NCBI RefSeq assembly: GCF_016495725.1
Contig: NZ_CP054705.1
Span: 1,240,001 to 1,304,000 of the forward strand
Length of the DNA: 64,000 nt
Origin: Salicibibacter cibarius
GTDB lineage: Bacteria; Bacillota; Bacilli; Bacillales; Marinococcaceae
Reading direction: 5' to 3'
The translations under genes and the position numbers were made by a program. Positions 1-9,681 of the stretch are shown here, piece by piece; position 1 is the first letter of the stretch, and the number at the start of each line of letters is the position of its first letter. The notes beneath the pieces are model-generated. The model had not been told where the DNA came from, searched no databases, and saw only the letters and a program-made list of their open reading frames with translations.

Positions 1-1152
1 ATCGTAGGGCTTTCGGTGAGCAAAGCCATTTATGATCGGCAACCGAAAGCAAAGATCCTTATTTTAGAAAAAGAAAAGGAGGTTGCCGCGCATCAAACCG
101 GTCATAATAGCGGTGTGATTCACTCCGGCATTTATTATAAACCCGGAAGCCTGAAAGCAAAATTTGCAACGGCCGGCAATCAATCGATGAAAGACTTTTG
201 TCGCGCGCACGGCATTCATTTTGAAACATGCGGTAAAGTGATTGTTGCGACCGGGCAAGAAGAAATTCCCGTTATGGAGCGATTGTATGAACGCGGGAAG
301 CAAAATGGATTGGCCGTCGAAAAGCTGAATAGAGTGGAACTTGCAGAAGTAGAGCCCCATGTACGCGGATTAGCCGCTCTTCGAGTGCCGAGTGCCGGCA
401 TCGTTGATTTTAAAAGTGTGGCAAAAACGCTTGCGGCACTCGCCGTAGAGAAGGGCGGCCATGTGCAATTGGGCGCCGAAGTCACCGGTATCACCGAAAA
501 AGCAGATCATGTACGTGTGGATACATCGAAAGACTCTTTTAGCGGAACATTTATGATTAATTGCGCCGGTCTGCATAGCGATCGTGTCGCCCGCTTGGCT
601 GGGTATCATACGGATGTGAAAATCGTGCCATTTCGCGGGGAATATTACAAGTTAAGAGCTGACAGGCGCTCCCTAGTCAATCATTTAGTCTACCCTGTCC
701 CGAATCCCGATTTTCCTTTCCTGGGGGTACATTTTACGCGGATGGTCAACGGGGAAGTGGAAGCCGGGCCGAATGCCGTTCCCGGATTAAAACGGGAAGG
801 GTATAGGAAGCGGGACGCGAGCCTTCGCGATACGGCTGAAGTCCTTACATATGAAGGTTTTTGGCGAATTGCCCGCCAATATGCGAAAACCGGCATGAAT
901 GAAATGGCGCGGTCGTTTAGCAAGCGTACATTTGTAAAAGGTTTGCAGAGGTTGGTCCCCGACGTGCGAGCGGAAGATATTGTTTCTGCTCCTGCCGGAG
1001 TTAGAGCCCAGGCCTTATCCAGCGATGGGCAGCTGATTGACGACTTCATGTTTATCAAAGGGAAAAGAAGCCTGCACGTTTGCAACGCCCCTTCCCCGGC
1101 CGCTACCGCGTCGCTGGAGATTGGGAAGGAAATCGTGAGGCAGCTGGATTGA
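1..1152 (+). CDS. lhgO: L-2-hydroxyglutarate oxidase, 5'-truncated by the window edge
   Basis: FAD-dependent oxidation of L-2-hydroxyglutarate to 2-oxoglutarate. The frame is open from base 1 (reads IVGLSVSKAIYD), so the start codon and the first part of the FAD-binding GxGxxG motif lie upstream of the window. Family hallmarks visible are the GHNSGVIHSGIYY segment after the first beta-alpha-beta unit, FRGEYYKLR, and the C-terminal SPAATASLEIG that closes over the flavin. The end is intact with a TGA stop. No partner gene is visible. The assignment to LhgO rather than another DAO-family oxidase rests on the GVIHSGIYY and VYPVPNPDFPFLGVHFT segments. Confidence 0.88.
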   Translation: MVGLSVSKAIYDRQPKAKILILEKEKEVAAHQTGHNSGVIHSGIYYKPGSLKAKFATAGNQSMKDFCRAHGIHFETCGKVIVATGQEEIPVMERLYERGKQNGLAVEKLNRVELAEVEPHVRGLAALRVPSAGIVDFKSVAKTLAALAVEKGGHVQLGAEVTGITEKADHVRVDTSKDSFSGTFMINCAGLHSDRVARLAGYHTDVKIVPFRGEYYKLRADRRSLVNHLVYPVPNPDFPFLGVHFTRMVNGEVEAGPNAVPGLKREGYRKRDASLRDTAEVLTYEGFWRIARQYAKTGMNEMARSFSKRTFVKGLQRLVPDVRAEDIVSAPAGVRAQALSSDGQLIDDFMFIKGKRSLHVCNAPSPAATASLEIGKEIVRQLD

Positions 1153-1604
1153 TTTTTTTACACTTTATTGAAAAATGGTATATGTCTTCATTTCGTCTAA
1201 GGTGAATGATACGTATCCTCTGGACACATTCTGTCTACCATGGATCGGACACTTCCATGCCCTTTTCTAGCAAAGTTGTCCACTATAATAACTCCCGGAT
1301 AGTTTCACTATTTTCTTTTGCAAATGTGCCCGATGTTTCACTTGCTGCAAACGCAGTGATTTGATTGAGTAAAGCATCTCTTTAATAGACCACCAGTAGC
1401 TTTAGGATTTCGCCGGTGACTGCTTTTGCTGTATTTGACGCCCCGCGTATGTTCGTTCTCGGAGAAGCACCGACGATTATACTTACCTCAGGCGCGTTGA
1501 TTTATCTTAAACTACCTTTTAGTGTAAATGTTATCTATCGGAAGTTTCTAATAATAGAAATACCTTACTGTATGAAACGAGAAAACCAATGCTTAGTATC
1601 AAAT
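1153..1604. other. Gene-free stretch, possibly decayed coding DNA
   Basis: About 450 bases without an intact gene. On the minus strand between roughly 1490 and 1200 there are coding-like fragments (for example IIVGASPRTN and FAKENSETIRELL) broken by stops in more than one frame. They may be remnants of a lost gene, perhaps a flavodoxin-fold reductase, but the match is too weak to name. No terminator with a clear U-run was seen directly after lhgO. Confidence 0.3.
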
Positions 1605-2228
1605 GAGTCCTCAGGAGCCCGATCTGCGGACTGAAAGCGTTGCAGAGAAGCCAGACGAGTCCTCAGGGACCCGATCTGCGGACTGAAAGTGTTACAGAGA
1701 AGCCAGACGAGTCCTCAGGAGCCCGATCTGCGGACTGAAAGTGTTGCAGAGGAGCCAAATGAGTCCTCAGGAACCCGATCTGCGGACTGAAAGCGTTGCA
1801 GAGGAGCCAAATGAGTCCTCAGGAGCCCGATCTGTGGACTCAAAGTGTTGCAGAGGAGCCAAATGAGTCCTCAGGAACCCGATCTGCGTACTGAAAGTGT
1901 TGCAGAGAAGCCAGACGAGTCCTCAGGGACCCGATCTGCGTACTGAAAGCGTTGCAGAGAAGCCAGACGAGTCCTCAGGGACCCGATCTGCGTACTGAAA
2001 GTGTTGCAGAGAAGCCAGACGAGTCCTCAGGAGCCCGATCTGTGGACTGAAAGTGTTGCAGAGGAGCCAAACGAGTCCTCAGGAGCCCGATCTGCGTACT
2101 GAAAGTGTTGCACAGAAGCCAAATGAGTCCTCAGGAGCCCGATCTGCGTACTGAAAGCGTTGCAGAGAAGCCAGACGAGTCCTCAGGCATCGGATCTGTG
2201 GACTCAAAGTGTTACTCAGGAGCTTCAG
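1605..2228. repeat. 52-bp tandem repeat array, 12 units
   Basis: Units begin with GAGTCCTCAGG at 1605, 1657, 1709, 1761, 1813, 1865, 1917, 1969, 2021, 2073, 2125 and 2177, exactly 52 bases apart. The last unit is degenerate. Each unit carries AGTCC and GGACT (or a one-base variant) about 17 bases apart, able to form a short stem, followed by a GTTGCAGAG(A/G)AGCCA spacer. Variation is confined to a few positions (GGAGCCC/GGGACCC/GGAACCC; GCGGACT/GCGTACT/GTGGACT). Since 52 is not a multiple of 3, apparent reading frames through it are not coding. Confidence 0.95.
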
Positions 2229-2534
2229 GCTCGGGTTTTGGGGGCTTATAATGGTAGCCGAACGCCAAATTAGTCCACAATAAAACACGTATGTTTAACA
2301 TCCTTTTTAGCTTTAATAGAGCTTCACGAAGCGTCATATTTGTTTAAATTATTTTATTGGATAAATTCGGATAATCAATGCACCTGGCTTATCTATTTTT
2401 CAATCAATGAATAATCGATAAACCGAAAGCCGTATGATCTTTTTTCCATTGTTCATGTTTTCGTAGGTTTTGCCTCTGTACTCATGCTACAATTAATATT
2501 AATGACGGTCTGATGATAGAGGAGGAGCCGTAAT

Positions 2535-3491
2535 TTGACTTATTACGCTGAAAAAATACGCGATATCATAGATACAGTGGAAAAAGTAGTTGTAGGAAAG
2601 CGAGAAGCGATTACGTTAACATTAACCGCGTTGCTTGCCCGGAGGCATGTTCTTATCGAGGATGTCCCGGGGGTGGGAAAAACGATGCTCGTGAGGGCGA
2701 TGGCCCGTGCGACGGGGGCTGACTTCAAACGTATTCAATTCACCCCTGATTTACTTCCTTCTGATGTAACAGGGGTTTCTATTTATAACCAACACACGAA
2801 GGAATTTGAGTTTCGACCAGGTCCGGTGATGAGTCATATTTTGCTTGCAGATGAAATCAACCGGACATCGCCAAAAACACAGTCCGCACTTTTGGAAGCA
2901 ATGGAAGAAGGCAATGTGACCGTTGATGGATACACCCATGAGTTGTATGAACCTTTTTTTGTCATGGCGACACAGAATCCGATTGAGCACGGGGGCACAT
3001 ATCCGTTGCCTGAAGCGCAGTTGGATCGCTTTTTATTTCGGATTATGATTGGTTATCCGAGCCAAGAAGAAGAATTGGATATGCTGGAACGCATGGAATA
3101 TGGCCATCCCATTGACGATTTGCCGGCAGTCGTTGATATACGGGATGTCCAACAGATGCAAAGAGAGGTGCCGAGCGTATTTGTAAGCGAGGCGGTTAAA
3201 CAATACATCGTTGCCATCGTTCGTGAAACGAGAAACCTCGATCAGGCAGAGCTTGGTGTAAGTCCGAGAGGGTCAATTGCCCTGTTGCGTGCCGCCCAAA
3301 GCTATGCATATGTGCAAGGAGTGCCATACGTTCGCCCGGATGATGTGAAATTGTTGGCACCGTATGTCCTGGGGCACAGATTAATTTTGGAAAGTGACGT
3401 TCTTGGTCCGCAAAGACAAGCGCAGGCTTTGATCGAGCACATGCTCACGCGGATCGCTGTGCCGGCAACAAGAAAGGATATTTTAAAATGA
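2535..3491 (+). CDS. yeaC: MoxR-family AAA+ ATPase (YeaC-like)
   Basis: AAA+ chaperone of the MoxR family, usually working with a DUF58 protein in assembly or maturation of surface or membrane complexes. Walker A is VPGVGKTM (residues 44-51), Walker B ILLADEIN (102-109), sensor segment ATQNP and the arginine-rich LDRFLFRI follow, then the MoxR lid domain with GVSPRGS. The TTG start is set by GGAGGAG eight bases upstream. It is the first gene of a yeaC-yeaD-yebA operon; its stop overlaps the next start as ATGA. Length 318 aa is normal for the family. Confidence 0.9.
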   Translation: MTYYAEKIRDIIDTVEKVVVGKREAITLTLTALLARRHVLIEDVPGVGKTMLVRAMARATGADFKRIQFTPDLLPSDVTGVSIYNQHTKEFEFRPGPVMSHILLADEINRTSPKTQSALLEAMEEGNVTVDGYTHELYEPFFVMATQNPIEHGGTYPLPEAQLDRFLFRIMIGYPSQEEELDMLERMEYGHPIDDLPAVVDIRDVQQMQREVPSVFVSEAVKQYIVAIVRETRNLDQAELGVSPRGSIALLRAAQSYAYVQGVPYVRPDDVKLLAPYVLGHRLILESDVLGPQRQAQALIEHMLTRIAVPATRKDILK

Positions 3492-4669
3492 AACGGACAT
3501 TGCGGCAAGTGGGACGTGTGATTGCCGTACTTTTTTTGCTAGCGATTCTTTTCTGGTACGCGATGGTCCAGGGCGGTTTTGTCAGCTGGTTTCTTTTTTA
3601 TAGCGTATCCGCATTATTGCTGGCGGGATTTGCAATGGCTGCCGCCCCCCTCCGCTTTTTGCGTGCGGAACGTTCGGTAACGCGTCGGCATCTGTCCCAA
3701 GGGGAAACGATTAAGGTGCAAATAAGTGTTTATAAAACGAGTCGCTGGCCATGTTTTTTCGTCGGGGTTCGTGACCTGGTGCCCCGTGACTTAACACTTG
3801 AAAGCGATCCGGGTGCTTTCTTTTTCATGATGTTTTCACGGAAAAAAACCTACAGCTATCTCGTAAAAACGGAAAAGCGCGGCGCATATACGTATGATTC
3901 AGTACATGTGGAAAGCGGAGATCCGTTTGGCTTTTTTAAAAGTGAAAAAGATTTACCTGCGGTGAATGAACTGCTCGTGTATCCGCGTATCAAACCTTTG
4001 CCTTTTAACCTTCAAAACAAACGGTGGCAAAGATCGAATACCGATCGTGTTTGTGCTGCTCAAAGGGTCTACCATGAGGAGTCATCCAATTTTTCCGGTG
4101 TCCGTGAATACGTCGCGGGCGATCGTCTATCAAGTATCGATTGGAAAGTTTCTGCCCGTCTCGGAAACTTAGCAACAAAAGAATTTGATACGGAAGAAGG
4201 GAAAGGGTTTACGGTTTTACTCGATACACGAGCCGGCAGCGGACAAAACTTTGAAGCAGCTGTTGAGTGGGCTGCTGCTACTGTGAACACTGTGTTTGAC
4301 AAGCATTCACGTTTAAATTTTGCTGCTTTAGGCGCAACCCCCGTCGTTTCGCCTACAGGAAATGATCGCGCCCATATGCACCAGGTGATGAAGGAGCTCG
4401 CGAGAATTGAGCCGTCTCTGCCTGAGGCTTCGAATGTTCGGGCGCCTTTGCCAAGCACGTTTAGTTTTTTACAAACGGTCATCTATGCAGTGCCCGAAAT
4501 GAACACGGCTACACTGCAAGAAATCAAATACTTGCAGCAACGGGGGCTCGATATTCTCGTTTTATACAATGAGCGGGAAGCTTTCCATCTTCCTTTGAAA
4601 CAACGAGGGGTCCAGTCATACGCGATGCCTATCAAAGAAGAAGGAGGCGCCATTAATCACACGTTTTAG
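3488..4669 (+). CDS. yeaD: DUF58 domain protein (YeaD-like)
   Basis: Membrane-anchored DUF58 protein, 393 aa. Two hydrophobic helices lie within residues 10-60. The signature SGVREYVAGDRLSSIDWK and the following SAR occur around residues 200-220, ahead of a vWA-like C-terminal half. It overlaps yeaC by four bases (ATGA), implying translational coupling. Known family role: partner of MoxR ATPases, exact function unknown. The C-terminus overlaps the possible upstream start region of yebA. Confidence 0.88.
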   Translation: MKRTLRQVGRVIAVLFLLAILFWYAMVQGGFVSWFLFYSVSALLLAGFAMAAAPLRFLRAERSVTRRHLSQGETIKVQISVYKTSRWPCFFVGVRDLVPRDLTLESDPGAFFFMMFSRKKTYSYLVKTEKRGAYTYDSVHVESGDPFGFFKSEKDLPAVNELLVYPRIKPLPFNLQNKRWQRSNTDRVCAAQRVYHEESSNFSGVREYVAGDRLSSIDWKVSARLGNLATKEFDTEEGKGFTVLLDTRAGSGQNFEAAVEWAAATVNTVFDKHSRLNFAALGATPVVSPTGNDRAHMHQVMKELARIEPSLPEASNVRAPLPSTFSFLQTVIYAVPEMNTATLQEIKYLQQRGLDILVLYNEREAFHLPLKQRGVQSYAMPIKEEGGAINHTF

Positions 4670-4706
4670 CTCTTTTTTTAAACATCCGCAGGAAGGGATC
4701 GCCTAC

Positions 4707-6890
4707 GTGCTCGCGTATTTCATCGTGGCAGAGTGGCTCTATCCGTTGCCGCAAATTAGCGATACCGGCTTTTTGCCGTTTTTTCTTATAATCGCGGCGG
4801 TTTTCTTTGTGATTACCGCGATCCCCATGCATTGGCTCTTACGCCTTGGCTTTTATACGCTTGTGATCACGTATAGCTTGCACGTCCTGTTTATGCCCGG
4901 CACGTATATGTCGATTGATTGGTGGTCCTTGTTTCTCACGGAAGCTTGGCAGCAGAGCACACTTTTATTCAGTGGCAGTTTGTTACAATTAAGTGATATG
5001 TATCGCAGTTTATTGCTTATTTTACTGTTGGCGATGGTCAGCTATCTCGTCTATTACTGGGTCGCCATCGCGCACCGAATTTTCTTTTTTGTGGCTGCGA
5101 GTGTCGTTTATATCGGCATTCTGGATACATTCACGGTTTATGACGGTTCGTGGGCGATTGTGCGCTTAGTCACAATCGGATTTGTTCTTTTTGCGTGTAC
5201 GCGGTTTTTGCGGCTTCAGCATCGCTACTCGAACCTTGGAAGCAGCCATTCGTTCCATTATTTGACGATTGCGGGTGTCGTTATTCTCCTTTCTGTTTTG
5301 GTTGGTTGGCAAGCCCCGAAATATACGCAACAATGGCCGGATCCTACCTCATATATAGAAAGGACGACCGGGGTGGATGTGATTAGTTGGGGTTCTTCTT
5401 CCAACGGCGACGAGACGCGTAAGATCGGCTACGGCGACAACGATGAACGCCTCGGTGGCGGATTCGTCATGGACGACATGGAAGTATTTACGGCAAGATC
5501 GGAAACATCTGCTTATTGGCGTGGGGAGTCAAAGCACGAATACACCGGCCATGGTTGGGAAAGCGAAGAAAGTGGGGAGTTGGCCGAACAATCTGAAGGG
5601 TATTTGGATCTATATGAAGAAGCGACGGAAACAGAAACCCTTGAAGCGGATGTCGCTTATCATGATTCTCGCACGGGTGAAGGGGATTTGCTATTCAGTC
5701 AGGGCGCATTGCAAGAAGCAAATGCTGAAATGGATGGCGACTATACCGTGTACTCCGATGAAGAAAGCGGCAGGGCCGAGGTTTGGCACAATGAAGGGGA
5801 TGTGGATGATGCCGGTGTGTTCACCCTTACGTATGATTATCCCGAATTTCCCGTTGAGCAAATGCGAGACGTGGATGCGGGGGATGTGCAACAAGACCCG
5901 CAAGCGGTGACAGATAGGCATTTACAACTTCCCGAGGAACTTCCGGACCGGGTTGGGGAACTTGCCGAAGACGTAGTGCAAGGCGAAGACAACCGCTATG
6001 ACCGGGCACGCGCGATCGAGGATTATCTGACCGGGCCTGACTTCGAATACGAAACGAGCGACATCCCTGTTCCGGCCGAAGACCAGGATTATGTGGATCA
6101 GTTTTTGTTTGAGACGCAGATCGGTTATTGCGATAACTTTTCCACGGCAATGGTCGTCATGTTGCGGACGCTTGATATCCCTGCCCGTTGGGCGAAAGGG
6201 TTCACGGCCGGGGAAGAAGTAAGCGTCGGCGATGATGGGTACAGTGAATTTGAAGTGACGAATGAAAATGCTCATTCATGGGTGGAAGTTTATTTTCCCG
6301 ACGTTGGCTGGGTGCCGTTTGAGCCTACGCCCGGCTTTTCCAATACGGCAGATTTTGCTTCGGCGGATGTTGATCGTGATGAAAACGACGAAGAGATGAT
6401 GTTTGAACAGGAAGTCGAGCAAGACTCGGAAGAAGAGGGGGATGCATCAGAAGAGGAAGAAGATGATGATGAGAGGGAGACAGATACAGAGGAACAGGAG
6501 GAAGAGCAAATGGCGCTTCCATTCCGATTGCTGACAGGAATGGGTGCCGCTTTATTATTGGCCGGTTTCGCGGCTTTTAAATTCCGAGGAAAAATCATAC
6601 AGACGTGGCTGAGGAGACGTTACTCGGGGATGGACAACGGATCGACATTCATCCGCGCCTATGAATCTGTGCTAAAATATCTTGGTTGGGCTGGGATGAA
6701 AAGGGCTGCGCATGAGACACCGAGCGAATTTGCAGCGCGCGTTGATTTTCGGTTTGAATCGGAAGATATGCGCGCCTTGACGATGCTGTATGAAGATCTT
6801 TATTACGGAAATGAAAAAACAGACCATTTGCCGGCAGATACCGAACGACGTTGGATTCAGCTTCTGGATAACATCGCGAAAGGGCGTTAA
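4707..6890 (+). CDS. yebA: Membrane transglutaminase-like protease (TgpA/YebA-like)
   Basis: Several N-terminal membrane helices, an extracytoplasmic transglutaminase-like domain, a long acidic linker (EEEGDASEEEEDDD region), a further helix and a cytoplasmic DUF4129-like tail. Catalytic Cys475 in GYCDNFSTA, His523 in ENAHSWVEVYF and Glu539 in GWVPFEPTPGF are visible (numbered from the GTG). GTG at 4707 has AGGAAGGG nine bases upstream. The frame stays open upstream inside yeaD and encodes a basic KHPQEGIAY segment typical just before a first helix, and AAGGAGG at 4641-4647 lies eight bases before an in-frame ATC (4656). The true start may therefore be further upstream. The acidic domains fit a halophile. 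Confidence 0.85.
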   Translation: MLAYFIVAEWLYPLPQISDTGFLPFFLIIAAVFFVITAIPMHWLLRLGFYTLVITYSLHVLFMPGTYMSIDWWSLFLTEAWQQSTLLFSGSLLQLSDMYRSLLLILLLAMVSYLVYYWVAIAHRIFFFVAASVVYIGILDTFTVYDGSWAIVRLVTIGFVLFACTRFLRLQHRYSNLGSSHSFHYLTIAGVVILLSVLVGWQAPKYTQQWPDPTSYIERTTGVDVISWGSSSNGDETRKIGYGDNDERLGGGFVMDDMEVFTARSETSAYWRGESKHEYTGHGWESEESGELAEQSEGYLDLYEEATETETLEADVAYHDSRTGEGDLLFSQGALQEANAEMDGDYTVYSDEESGRAEVWHNEGDVDDAGVFTLTYDYPEFPVEQMRDVDAGDVQQDPQAVTDRHLQLPEELPDRVGELAEDVVQGEDNRYDRARAIEDYLTGPDFEYETSDIPVPAEDQDYVDQFLFETQIGYCDNFSTAMVVMLRTLDIPARWAKGFTAGEEVSVGDDGYSEFEVTNENAHSWVEVYFPDVGWVPFEPTPGFSNTADFASADVDRDENDEEMMFEQEVEQDSEEEGDASEEEEDDDERETDTEEQEEEQMALPFRLLTGMGAALLLAGFAAFKFRGKIIQTWLRRRYSGMDNGSTFIRAYESVLKYLGWAGMKRAAHETPSEFAARVDFRFESEDMRALTMLYEDLYYGNEKTDHLPADTERRWIQLLDNIAKGR

Positions 6891-6933
6891 CGACAGATTA
6901 TGAAGCCCTGACGTATTGTCACGGGAGACGTTA

Positions 6934-6950
6934 GGTCGCCCACGGCGACC
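6934..6950 (+). promoter_or_regulatory. Perfect 7-bp hairpin between yebA and guaA
   Basis: GGTCGCC CAC GGCGACC forms a GC-rich hairpin with a three-base loop. It is not followed by a T-run, so it may be a weak terminator, an RNA stability element, or part of the guaA leader. No purine riboswitch core is present here. Confidence 0.45.
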
Positions 6951-7025
6951 TTCCGCAAAATTGACCCTTAATCCCGAGGCTGGTAAAATAATCATCATGA
7001 TTTAATAAATTTGAGGTGCCGTTTC

Positions 7026-8576
7026 ATGGAGCGAAATAACGAAGAAATGAATGAAACCATTGCCGTCCTTGATTTTGGCGGGCAATACAATCAATTAATC
7101 ACGCGCCGAATTCGCGATTTGGGCGTCTACAGTGAACTTTACCCCAACACGGTGAGCGTTGAAGAATTACGTTCGCTCAACCTCAAAGGGATTATTTTTT
7201 CCGGCGGACCGGGCAGTGCTTACGCTGAAGACGCTCCCGTCTGTGATCCTGCCATGTATGATCTTGGCGTCCCCATTCTCGGGATTTGTTACGGCATGCA
7301 ACTGTTGACCCACCACTTTGGCGGAAAGGTGGAAGCAGCCGATCATCGTGAATACGGGAAAGCGACGCTGGACGTAAAGGGGGCGTCGGGGTTATTCCGA
7401 AAAACCCCAGCCGAGCAAACGGTTTGGATGAGCCACGGGGATCGCATTATTGAGCCGCCCGAGGGATTTACAACAGATGCAACGAACCCGACGACTCCGG
7501 TCGCTGCGATGAGCCATGCGGAAAAAGGTATTTACGGTGTGCAATTCCACCCGGAAGTGCGCCATACCGAATACGGAAACGACATCCTTCATAATTTCGT
7601 CTTCGACATTTGCCAAAGCAAAGGCGAGTGGACGATGGAGAATTTTATTGACCTTGAAGTGGAAAAAATCCGGGCGAACGTTGGTGACCGTCGTGTGCTT
7701 TGTGCGCTGAGTGGCGGCGTTGATTCGTCGGTGACCGCCATGCTCGTCCATCGCGCGATCGGGGATCAACTGACGTGCATGTTCATCGATCATGGCTTGT
7801 TGCGAAAAGATGAAGGCACGCGCGTTATGCAAATGTTTGAAGGGAAATTTGACATTAACGTTGTAAAAATTGATGCGTCGGAACGCTTTTTAACGAAGCT
7901 GAAAGGTGTTTCCGACCCGGAACAAAAACGGAAAATTATCGGTAACGAATTCATCTTTATTTTCGAAGAAGAGTCATCGAAACTGGAGAACATGGATTTT
8001 CTCGCGCAGGGAACTTTGTACACGGACGTGATCGAGAGCGGAACGGCAACGGCACAAACGATTAAATCCCACCACAATGTGGGTGGACTTCCCGAAGATA
8101 TGAAATTGGATTTAATCGAGCCGTTAAACACGTTGTTTAAAGACGAAGTGCGAGAACTGGGCACGGAACTGGGATTGCCGGAAAGCTTTGTTTGGCGGCA
8201 ACCATTCCCGGGCCCCGGCCTTGGCATTCGCGTGCTCGGGGAGATTACGTCGGAGAAGCTTGAGATCGTGCGCGAATCGGACGCAGTCCTTCACGACGTC
8301 TTGGAAAAGGCCGGATTGGATAAAGAAATCTGGCAGTTTTTCACCGCTTTGCCCGATATGCGAAGTGTGGGAGTCATGGGCGATAATCGCACGTATGATT
8401 ACACGGTCGGCGTTCGTGCAGTCACATCTATAGACGGGATGACGTCAGACTGGGCGCGCATTCCCCATGACGTATTGGAAACGATCTCGACGCGGATCGT
8501 GAATGAAGTCCCGCAAGTGAATCGTGTTGTATACGATATTACATCGAAACCGCCGGCGACGATCGAGTGGGAATAA
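7026..8576 (+). CDS. guaA: GMP synthase (glutamine-hydrolysing)
   Basis: Converts XMP to GMP in purine synthesis. The glutamine amidotransferase half has Cys88 in GICYGMQ and His175/Glu177 in FHPE; the ATP-pyrophosphatase half has the PP-loop SGGVDSS (229-235), followed by the C-terminal dimerisation domain ending TIEWE. ATG 7026 is preceded by GAGGTG at seven bases, giving 516 aa, the usual size. In B. subtilis the next gene is pbuG; here pbuG lies 10 kb downstream and a repeat-flanked insert begins in the last codons of guaA. Confidence 0.97.
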   Translation: MERNNEEMNETIAVLDFGGQYNQLITRRIRDLGVYSELYPNTVSVEELRSLNLKGIIFSGGPGSAYAEDAPVCDPAMYDLGVPILGICYGMQLLTHHFGGKVEAADHREYGKATLDVKGASGLFRKTPAEQTVWMSHGDRIIEPPEGFTTDATNPTTPVAAMSHAEKGIYGVQFHPEVRHTEYGNDILHNFVFDICQSKGEWTMENFIDLEVEKIRANVGDRRVLCALSGGVDSSVTAMLVHRAIGDQLTCMFIDHGLLRKDEGTRVMQMFEGKFDINVVKIDASERFLTKLKGVSDPEQKRKIIGNEFIFIFEEESSKLENMDFLAQGTLYTDVIESGTATAQTIKSHHNVGGLPEDMKLDLIEPLNTLFKDEVRELGTELGLPESFVWRQPFPGPGLGIRVLGEITSEKLEIVRESDAVLHDVLEKAGLDKEIWQFFTALPDMRSVGVMGDNRTYDYTVGVRAVTSIDGMTSDWARIPHDVLETISTRIVNEVPQVNRVVYDITSKPPATIEWE

Positions 8577-8964
8577 GAATACAACCTCATTTGAAAAGAG
8601 AACGCCTATTTAAAAGGATTTTCCCTAACCTAATATGGATAAAATGACTTAAAAAAATATGGTTCCCTGCCAAAACCCTGCCAAAAAATAAATTGGTAGG
8701 GTTTTTGTGTTTTATTAAATTTTGACATGAAATATTTTCTGTTTTCACCGGACCTAAGTTTAATTTGCTTACAGAACATAGTATCGCTTCCTTTCGTCGT
8801 AAAGTTTATTTTGATACATTCTATATCTTTCCCATGGGAAAATAAGAGAACTATAAGCAATATTTATGAATAAACTAAGGAAAATCCACATTTTTGGAAA
8901 GAGCATATAAAATGATGAACTCGTCATTGTTTCGTCACTGAAATGGAGAACAGTTACATACAAT
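8564..8964. repeat. Long direct repeat, copy 1 (guaA 3' end plus downstream region)
   Basis: About 400 bases beginning in the last guaA codons (GAGTGGGAA) and ending ACATACAAT. It matches 10839-11103 joined to 12354-12477 at about 95 percent by eye; the main difference is an extra 11 bases (a duplicated CCCTGCCAAAA) in this copy. It contains the intact 14-bp palindrome TTTCCCATGGGAAA at the place where copy 2 carries an insertion sequence. A TetR/MFS module lies between the two copies. Confidence 0.93.
8676..8706 (+). terminator. Intrinsic terminator downstream of guaA
   Basis: CCCTGCCAA and TTGGTAGGG pair (nine base pairs, one wobble) around an A-rich loop, followed by TTTTTGTG. The same hairpin with a weaker T-tract (ATTCTTG) occurs in repeat copy 2 at about 10941-10970. 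Confidence 0.85.
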
Positions 8965-8999
8965 CAGGCCAGTTTGTAATAGAAATGGTCTTATGTTAT

Positions 9000-9020
9000 T
9001 ATAATGATCGATCTATATAA
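9000..9020 (+). promoter_or_regulatory. -10 box and putative TetR operator before the regulator gene
   Basis: TATAAT (9000-9005) is directly followed by TGATCGATCTATATAA (9005-9020), which contains the palindrome GATCGATC. The same 16 bases occur upstream of the neighbouring MFS gene at 9651-9666, so it is the likely operator of the TetR protein encoded between the two sites. Confidence 0.75.
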
Positions 9021-9035
9021 AAAAGGGTGTTCTTT

Positions 9036-9572
9036 ATGAGCAAAAAGAAACAAAATCTCATTGAACATGCGGAACAATTATTTTATGACCATGGTTTTCA
9101 CGCTGTTGGTCTACAAAGAATCATTAAAGAAGCAAACGTTGCTCTTATGACGTTATATCATCATTTTGATTCGAAAGAATCTCTAGTTCTTGAAGTGCTT
9201 AAAAGACGAGAAGAAAAATACTTTTCTATCTTGAAATCATCCGTGAGAAATTCCGACAGTTCCATTGTATGGTCGTTATCGGTTGCTCATAGTGATTGGA
9301 TTCGAAAACATGATACGAATGGATGTATGTTTTTAAGGGCTAAAGAAGAATTTTCTTCTAATGATGATCATGAAATTGCTCAATATGTAAACCAGCATAA
9401 AAGGTCATTGTTGGCTTTTTTTGCGGAAGTTGGTTTAAGCCATAGTGAGGCTACCCAATTAGTACTATTATTCGAAGGGGCCACAGCTTTATCAGAAACA
9501 CTAAATGTGGATGACGTGACTGCAGCACTTATGCATTCCATAAAGTCTATGGGGCTTCATAAGGTCAAATGA
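9036..9572 (+). CDS. TetR/AcrR family transcriptional regulator
   Basis: 178 aa. The N-terminal TetR helix-turn-helix is clear (LIEHAEQLFYDHGFHAVG, then IIKEANVALMTLYHHFDSKE), followed by a helical ligand domain with the GCMFLRAKEEF segment seen in YcdC/LmrA-like TetR proteins. ATG 9036 has AAAGGGTG upstream at good spacing. It likely represses itself and the adjacent MFS exporter through the shared 16-bp operator. The gene is AT-rich compared with guaA and sits inside the repeat-flanked insert, suggesting acquisition. Confidence 0.9.
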   Translation: MSKKKQNLIEHAEQLFYDHGFHAVGLQRIIKEANVALMTLYHHFDSKESLVLEVLKRREEKYFSILKSSVRNSDSSIVWSLSVAHSDWIRKHDTNGCMFLRAKEEFSSNDDHEIAQYVNQHKRSLLAFFAEVGLSHSEATQLVLLFEGATALSETLNVDDVTAALMHSIKSMGLHKVK

Positions 9573-9650
9573 GACAATGTCTTGCTACTAATGGGGAAAA
9601 TCTTGGAGTGGTATTACTTCGGAGATTTTTTCTTTTTGCAATAAGTATAT

Positions 9651-9667
9651 TGATCGATCTATATAAT
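9651..9667 (+). promoter_or_regulatory. Second copy of the TetR operator, before the MFS gene
   Basis: TGATCGATCTATATAA, identical over 16 bases to 9005-9020, overlapping a TATAAT -10 candidate at 9662-9667. Confidence 0.75.
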
Positions 9668-9681
9668 AAGAGGTGTTGTTG

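Noticed and set aside
1605-2228. CRISPR array
   Set aside because: Repeats are head-to-tail with no unique spacers of constant length and no cas genes nearby.
2079-2288. Open frame on the minus strand through the 52-bp array
   Set aside because: The unit length is not a multiple of three, so frames rotate through the array; there is no ribosome binding site and no conserved protein.
6290-6598. Serine-rich open frame on the minus strand
   Set aside because: It is the antisense of the acidic Glu/Asp linker of the transglutaminase protein, a common shadow frame.
6891-7025. Purine riboswitch before guaA
   Set aside because: The hairpin GGTCGCC/GGCGACC lacks every conserved aptamer segment seen at 18532.
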